This document shows positions 6,680 through 11,290 of a DNA stretch of 11,290 nucleotides, piece by piece; within the stretch, counting starts at the first letter, position 1, and the number at the start of each line of letters is the position of its first letter. The notes below the pieces were generated by a model, which was not told the origin of the DNA, did no database searches, and saw nothing but the letters and a program-made list of their open reading frames with translations. Origin of the DNA: Clostridiaceae bacterium (lineage in GTDB: Bacteria; Bacillota; Clostridia; Oscillospirales; Acutalibacteraceae); NCBI GenBank assembly GCA_904501875.1, contig CAJGCQ010000032.1, forward strand, positions 1 to 11,290, read 5' to 3'. Made by a program: the position numbers and the translations under genes.

Positions 6680-7690
6680 ATGCGTGTTGTTGTTGACGCT
6701 TTCGGCGGGGATAACGCACCCCTCGAAATAGTAAAGGGTGCGTCTTTGGCATCAAACGAGTATAGCGCCGAAATTACCCTTACGGGAAAAAAAGAAACAA
6801 TTAAAAAGATAATATCCGAAAACGGTTTAAAGTTTTACGGTGAATTAAAAATTGTAGATACTGATGATGTTATCTCAATGCACGACGAACCCACCTCGCT
6901 TGTAAAGGCGCATTCCGAAAGCTCAATGGCATTGGCCTTTAAGGAATTAGCCGAGAATAAAGCGGATGCCTTTGTTTCTGCGGGCTCAACAGGTGCGGTA
7001 GTTGTGGGAGGCACCCTTATTGTAAAGCGCATAAAGGGCGTAAAACGCCCGGCCCTTGGCGGAATTATCCCCGCCCCAAAGGGACATTATTTGATGATGG
7101 ATATGGGGGCTAACGCCGAGTGCAGACCCGAAATGCTCTGCCAGTTCGGTATAATGGCGAGCGCCTATTTAGAGGGGGTAGAGGGTAAAAAGAACCCCGA
7201 GATAGGCCTGCTTAATATCGGTACGGAGGACACAAAGGGCGGCGAGCTTCAAAAAGAGGCGTACCGGCTAATGCAGGATGCTCCGATAAACTTTGTGGGA
7301 AATATCGAATCCCGTGAGATGCCTAAAGGTGTTTGCGATGCGGTTATAACCGACGGCTTTACGGGTAATATCGCACTTAAGCTTATAGAGGGCACATCCT
7401 CAACCCTTTTCTCCCTTATAAAAGAGGTGTTTTACAAGAGTCTTATAAATAAGCTTGCGGCGCTGGTTATAAAAAAGGATTTGGGTGGCCTTAAAAAGCT
7501 TATGGACAGCACAGAGGTGGGCGGCGCACCTCTTTTAGGCGTTAAAAAGACGGTTATTAAGGCACACGGAAGCTCTAATGCAAAGGCAATTAAAAACGCT
7601 ATAGGTCAGGCGATTAAATTCACCGAAACAGGCGTTATCGAAAAAATTACGGCGTCCCTTTCGGAAATAAAGGAAGCTAAGGAACAGTAA
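6680..7690 (+). CDS. plsX: Phosphate acyltransferase PlsX
   Basis: PlsX converts acyl-ACP to acyl-phosphate, the donor that PlsY uses to acylate glycerol-3-phosphate at the start of phospholipid synthesis; it is a peripheral membrane enzyme. The 336-residue protein matches the family length. It opens with VVVDAFGGDNAP (3-14) and has ISMHDEPTSLVKAHSESSM (65-83), the FVSAGSTGAVV loop (98-108), MDMGANAECRPEMLCQFG (140-157), VCDAVITDGFTGN (218-230), GGAPLLGV (281-288) and AHGSS (295-299). GNIESRE (207-213) replaces the more usual GNIEGRD. AGGAG at 6667-6671 lies within the trmFO end, 8 nt before the ATG. Elsewhere plsX is commonly followed by fabD, fabG and acpP before rnc; here rnc follows after one base. 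Confidence 0.97.
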   Translation: MRVVVDAFGGDNAPLEIVKGASLASNEYSAEITLTGKKETIKKIISENGLKFYGELKIVDTDDVISMHDEPTSLVKAHSESSMALAFKELAENKADAFVSAGSTGAVVVGGTLIVKRIKGVKRPALGGIIPAPKGHYLMMDMGANAECRPEMLCQFGIMASAYLEGVEGKKNPEIGLLNIGTEDTKGGELQKEAYRLMQDAPINFVGNIESREMPKGVCDAVITDGFTGNIALKLIEGTSSTLFSLIKEVFYKSLINKLAALVIKKDLGGLKKLMDSTEVGGAPLLGVKKTVIKAHGSSNAKAIKNAIGQAIKFTETGVIEKITASLSEIKEAKEQ

Positions 7691-7691
7691 A

Positions 7692-8372
7692 ATGGATGCT
7701 TTAGAAGAAAGATTAGGCTATAAATTTAATAACATAAATTTACTTAAAAATTCCCTTACACACTCTTCCTACGCAAACGAGGTCCGGGGCGGCCTTCCCT
7801 CCAACGAAAGACTTGAATTTTTGGGGGATTCGGTGCTGTCGGTTATAGTATCGGATTACATATACAAGCATTTTACCAATATGCCCGAGGGAGAGCTTAC
7901 AAAGCTCAGGGCTTCGCTTGTGTGTGAAAAATCCCTCTGCTCCTTTTCAAGGGAGCTTCACTTGGGCGAGTTTTTGATGCTCGGCAAGGGGGAAGAAAAG
8001 GGCGGCGGCAGGGAGCGAGACTCTATTTTAGCCGATGCTTTTGAGGCGGTGCTGGCGGCGATGTACCTTGACGGAGGTATGGAGGTAGCAAGAAAGCATG
8101 TTATGCGCTTTATTTTGCCCGAGCTTAACCACACCGACGACGAGGTATTTAAGGACTATAAAACCGCCCTTCAGGAGATTATTCAGCGCAACCCTGAGGA
8201 GGAGGTTACCTATATTTTGACCGGTGAGAGCGGACCCGACCACAATAAGCTTTTTACGGTAGAGGTGCACCTTAATTCCAATGTAATAGGCACAGGTTCA
8301 GGCAAAAGCAAAAAGCAGGCGGAGCAGTCTGCGGCAAAACAGGCATTACATTTAATGGGTGCAGATATATGA
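7692..8372 (+). CDS. rnc: Ribonuclease III
   Basis: RNase III cleaves double-stranded RNA, matures rRNA precursors and processes some mRNAs. The 226-residue protein has an N-terminal endonuclease domain with the signature NERLEFLGDSVLS (38-50). The expected Mg2+-binding acids are present: E39, E42 and D46 in the signature, E68 in PEGELTKLRA, and D115 and E118 in DAFEAVLAAMYLDGG. A C-terminal dsRNA-binding domain (about 154-224) follows, starting DYKTALQEIIQ and ending in GSGKSKKQAEQSAAKQAL. The start is one base after the plsX stop, with AAGGA at 7679-7683 and 8 nt spacing. Its stop overlaps the next start (ATGA, 8369-8372). The placement upstream of smc is common in Firmicutes. Confidence 0.97.
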   Translation: MDALEERLGYKFNNINLLKNSLTHSSYANEVRGGLPSNERLEFLGDSVLSVIVSDYIYKHFTNMPEGELTKLRASLVCEKSLCSFSRELHLGEFLMLGKGEEKGGGRERDSILADAFEAVLAAMYLDGGMEVARKHVMRFILPELNHTDDEVFKDYKTALQEIIQRNPEEEVTYILTGESGPDHNKLFTVEVHLNSNVIGTGSGKSKKQAEQSAAKQALHLMGADI

Positions 8373-9364
8373 GCAAAATCCACTCAAATATTTCTATTTT
8401 TGTTCCCCATATCGGCTGTCCTAATAAGTGTAGCTTTTGCAATCAGCGGTATATAACCGGCTCTTGCTGGGCACCCGCAGCTAAGGATGTTGAAAATGCG
8501 GTGGCCAAGGCGAGAGACAGCAAAAATTTTGACAGTAAAACTGCGGAAATCGCTTTTTTTGGCGGCAGCTTTACGGCTATTAACCGCAACTATATGGATT
8601 CACTTCTAAAGGCGGCAGAACAGTTTGTAGGGGACGGTACAGTTAAGGGAATAAGAATTTCAACAAGACCCGACGCTATTGATGACGAAATTTTAACCCT
8701 TTTAAAGGAGCACGGCGTTACCTCAATAGAGCTTGGCGCACAGAGTATGAACGACCGAGTGCTTAGAATGAACAATAGGGGACACACCTCGGCGGATGTT
8801 GAGAAAGCGTCAAAGCTTATTCGTAAACACGGCTTTGAGTTAGGTCTTCAAATGATGACAGGCCTTTACGGCGACAGTGATAATTCAGCCGTTAAAACCG
8901 CCGAAAAGCTTATTGCATTACAGCCTGATACAGTAAGAATTTATCCCACAATAGTGTTAAAGGATACCGATTTGGCGGCACTTTACGCCGATAATATTTA
9001 TAAACCCCAAACCCTTGACGGAGCTGTGAGCCTTTCGGTAAGGCTATATAAAATGTTCACTGATAACGGTATCAGGGTTATACGCTTAGGTCTTCATTCT
9101 ATTGAGGAAGAGGCTTATATAGCAGGCCCTTGGCACCCCGCCTTCAGCGAGCTTTGCCAGTCGCAGATAATGCTTACGGAGGTTTTATCAAGCCTTCAGG
9201 ATAAGGGGAAATATAAAATAAATGTTTCAAAATCTGCTGTCTCAAAGATGACGGGACAGGGCAGAAAAAACATAATTTTCTTAAAATCAAGGGGCTATGA
9301 CTGCCGTGTTTTGGCAGATGAAAAATTAAGTGGTCTTGATTTTAGACTCGAAAGGGAGATGTAA
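8369..9364 (+). CDS. Elp3-like radical SAM protein of the rnc-smc locus, function unknown
   Basis: The 331-residue protein carries a radical SAM cluster motif C17-x3-C21-x2-C24 (GCPNKCSFCNQ), which binds a [4Fe-4S] cluster and SAM. The fold continues with FFGGSFTAINR (63-73), ISTRPDAID (97-105), SIELGAQSMNDRVLRMNNRGHT (119-140) and LGLQMMTGLYGD (159-169). These blocks are shared with the radical SAM half of Elp3 (tRNA wobble-uridine modification) and with HemN-like proteins. The C-terminal part (about 225-290, with LGLHSIEEEAYIAGPWHPAF) fits the short radical-SAM C-terminal domain seen in this family. The acetyltransferase domain of Elp3 is absent, so cm5U chemistry cannot be assumed. Databases often call such genes coproporphyrinogen oxidase-like, which is not supported here. 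It overlaps rnc by ATGA with only a weak site (GGG 8357-8359), so coupling is likely. Substrate is unknown; an RNA target is an inference from its neighbours. Confidence 0.85.
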   Translation: MSKIHSNISIFVPHIGCPNKCSFCNQRYITGSCWAPAAKDVENAVAKARDSKNFDSKTAEIAFFGGSFTAINRNYMDSLLKAAEQFVGDGTVKGIRISTRPDAIDDEILTLLKEHGVTSIELGAQSMNDRVLRMNNRGHTSADVEKASKLIRKHGFELGLQMMTGLYGDSDNSAVKTAEKLIALQPDTVRIYPTIVLKDTDLAALYADNIYKPQTLDGAVSLSVRLYKMFTDNGIRVIRLGLHSIEEEAYIAGPWHPAFSELCQSQIMLTEVLSSLQDKGKYKINVSKSAVSKMTGQGRKNIIFLKSRGYDCRVLADEKLSGLDFRLEREM

Positions 9365-9367
9365 AAA

Positions 9368-11290
9368 ATGCTGTTAAGCTCTATTCAAATTCAAGGCTTT
9401 AAATCCTTTGCAGATAAAACTGTTTTGAAATTTGGCAAGGGTATTACCGCTGTAGTCGGGCCTAACGGCAGCGGCAAGAGCAATATTTCAGATGCGGTGC
9501 GTTGGGTTTTAGGTGAGCAGTCCACAAAGAGCCTGCGCGGTCAGTCTATGGAGGATGTTATTTTCGGCGGAACCGAGTCTCGCCGCCCCCACGGCTACTG
9601 CGAGGTCACTTTAAATATTGACAATACCGACAGAACCCTTAATTTTGATAACGATAATGTGGCTATCACAAGGCGTTATTACCGTTCCCACGAAAGCGAG
9701 TACGCTATAAACGGCATTTCGGTGCGCCTTAAGGATATTCACGAGCTGTTTATGGATACGGGGCTTGGCCGTGACGGATATTCTATGATCGGTCAGGGCA
9801 AGATTGATAATATTATAAGCTCAAAATCGGGGGAGCGCCGTGACATTTTTGAAGAGGCGGCGGGAATTTCCAAATATCGCTACAGAAAGCTTGAGGCAGA
9901 AAAGAAGCTTTCAGGGGCGGAAGAAAATCTTTTGCGCCTGCACGATATCACAGACGAGTTGGAGTCCCGTGTAGTGCCCCTTAAGGAGCAGAGCAAAAAG
10001 GCACAGAAATTCTTAGAATTATCTGAAAGTAAAAAAGAGCTTGAAATAGGTCTTTGGCTCCATACACTGGATAACTCAAAGGAGGCTTTGCGGGCGCAGG
10101 AGAGCAAAATTGCATTAGCACAGCTTACCTACAGAGAGATTGACGAGGCCCTCTCCGACTTTGACCGAAAAGCCGAGGAAAATACCGCGTATTTTGCCCG
10201 CCTTACCTCTGAAATAGAGGGGGAAAGGCTTAATATTTCAAACCTTAACGAGGAAATCGTTAAGAATGATGGTGCGGTTACGGTAATAAATAACGATATT
10301 GAACACAATAATCAGTCTATAGAACGCCTTAAGGCGGAAACAGAGCAGTTAGGCAGGTCGGATAGCGAGGCGCTTAGAGAAATCGAGGCAACAAAGGCTA
10401 AAGCAGAGGAAAAGTTAAGCGAAAAAGCCCTAATTGAAGAAAAACTGCACGGCCTTGAAAACAAGCTTTCCGAAATGCTGAATGACAGCGAGAGTATTTC
10501 CCGAAAAATTGAGGATAAGGTAAAGAGTCTCAACACCCTTACCGCCGAAAGTGCGGACAGGCGGGTTGAGATGGTTACAGCCGACAGCGCAATAGAGGAG
10601 CTTGAAGCCCGCAAGGGTACTGCGGACGCACAAATTAAGGAGTACCGCACCGAAATTGATTCCTTAAATGCAGAATTCGGCGAAACCGAGCGGCTAATCG
10701 ACGAGATAAGCGAGAATATACAGAGCCGTCAAAACGCCGTAAAGGGCTACGAGCTAAGGCTTAAATCAAGGGAGGAAACTGCCGAAAAGCTCAAGGCTCA
10801 ACTTGAGGGCTTACACCTTGATGCCGAGGAAAAGCGCCGCCGTGTTAAGATTTTAAGGGAGCTTGAAAATAATATGGATGGCTTCACTCATTCAGTAAAG
10901 GCGGTAATGGGAGAGGCTAAAAAGGGTACCTTGCGTGGAGTGTGCGGCCCTGTTTCAAGCCTTATTTCGGTTGATAAAAGGTACAGCGTAGCGGTCGAAA
11001 CCGCACTGGCCGCAGCAATACAGAACATAGTGGTTGAAACCGAGGCAGATGCTAAAAGAGCAATAAGCTATTTAAAGACCAACAAGGGCGGCAGAGCCAC
11101 ATTCTTGCCCGTTGCTACAATAAAGGCACGGGAGTTTAAGGAAAGCGGGTTTGAAGATTTAACGGGCTTTGTAGGTATTGCGGATGAACTTGTTTCTGCC
11201 GACAAAAAATACCGAGAGATAGTAAAATACCTATTGGGTGCGGTAGTTGTTGCGGAGGATATTGACTCTGCGGCGGCAATTGCCAAGAAA
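9368..11290 (+). CDS. smc: Chromosome segregation protein SMC, 5' part (runs off the window)
   Basis: SMC is the ATPase of the ScpAB condensin that organises the chromosome. The frame is open from ATG 9368 to the right edge (641 codons, no stop), about half of a typical protein of roughly 1,180 residues. The N-terminal ATPase half has [17 protein letters not shown] at the start, Walker A GPNGSGKS (31-38), [12 protein letters not shown], and the Q-loop in SMIGQGKID (Q143). A long acidic/basic coiled coil runs from about residue 165 to 515. The hinge starts near residue 520 ([15 protein letters not shown], then [17 protein letters not shown]), and the window ends inside it. The start is 3 nt after the upstream stop, with AGGGAG at 9353-9358 and 9 nt spacing. 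Truncation is from the window edge; nothing suggests a broken gene. Confidence 0.97.
   Translation, partial: MLLSSIQIQGFKSFADKTVLKFGKGITAVVGPNGSGKSNISDAVRWVLGEQSTKSLRGQSMEDVIFGGTESRRPHGYCEVTLNIDNTDRTLNFDNDNVAITRRYYRSHESEYAINGISVRLKDIHELFMDTGLGRDGYSMIGQGKIDNIISSKSGERRDIFEEAAGISKYRYRKLEAEKKLSGAEENLLRLHDITDELESRVVPLKEQSKKAQKFLELSESKKELEIGLWLHTLDNSKEALRAQESKIALAQLTYREIDEALSDFDRKAEENTAYFARLTSEIEGERLNISNLNEEIVKNDGAVTVINNDIEHNNQSIERLKAETEQLGRSDSEALREIEATKAKAEEKLSEKALIEEKLHGLENKLSEMLNDSESISRKIEDKVKSLNTLTAESADRRVEMVTADSAIEELEARKGTADAQIKEYRTEIDSLNAEFGETERLIDEISENIQSRQNAVKGYELRLKSREETAEKLKAQLEGLHLDAEEKRRRVKILRELENNMDGFTHSVKAVMGEAKKGTLRGVCGPVSSLISVDKRYSVAVETALAAAIQNIVVETEADAKRAISYLKTNKGGRATFLPVATIKAREFKESGFEDLTGFVGIADELVSADKKYREIVKYLLGAVVVAEDIDSAAAIAKK

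Noticed and set aside
8369..9364. Calling the radical SAM gene hemN/hemW (coproporphyrinogen oxidase)
   Set aside because: The motif blocks (FFGGSFT, STRPD, ELGAQS, GPWHPAF) fit the Elp3-like group better, and no haem gene is nearby.
10312..10650. Antisense open frame of 112 codons opposite smc
   Set aside because: It is low-complexity Ser/Leu/Ala sequence, the expected complement of Glu/Lys-rich coiled-coil codons.
9368..11290. smc as a pseudogene because no stop or full length is seen
   Set aside because: The frame is intact for 641 codons and simply meets the window edge within the hinge.

Overview
The window is a compact, all-forward housekeeping segment of a low-to-moderate GC Firmicute. 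It most likely comes from a gut-type Clostridia (Oscillospiraceae/Ruminococcaceae-like); this lineage is inferred from gene content and order and from the AT-leaning sequence, not from a search. Eleven protein genes are supported, ten complete and one cut by the right edge. I see no RNA gene, mobile element, CRISPR array or prophage gene.

Bases 1-123 are a leader. It has a perfect 9-bp hairpin followed by four T (43-70), a second perfect 8-bp hairpin directly after it (71-92), and a strong Shine-Dalgarno at 110-116. Bases 124-1261 are the classic translation operon infC-rpmI-rplT (IF3, L35, L20). infC starts at a rare ATT codon, the hallmark of IF3 autocontrol. A good intrinsic terminator (1266-1300) closes this unit.

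Bases 1325-11290 form a second, very tightly packed run: a TrmH/SpoU-family rRNA 2'-O-methyltransferase, dprA, topA, trmFO, plsX, rnc, an Elp3-like radical SAM gene and smc. Intergenic gaps are 1-15 nt or the genes overlap (ATGA overlaps at 2104-2107 and 8369-8372, an 8-nt overlap at 5366-5373), so co-transcription and translational coupling are likely. The run joins two blocks that are usually separate in Bacillus: dprA-topA-trmFO, and plsX-(fab)-rnc-smc. The xerC-hslVU-codY and fabD-fabG-acpP genes that sit at these points in B. subtilis are absent.

The functions fall into RNA modification and processing (rRNA methylase, TrmFO, RNase III, perhaps the radical SAM enzyme), DNA topology and chromosome handling (DprA, TopA, SMC), and phospholipid initiation (PlsX). 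I find no evidence for a new defence or mobile system. The points most worth following are the infC leader RNA structure with its ATT start, a possible long-range pairing to the rpmI start region, and the uncharacterised radical SAM protein placed between rnc and smc.
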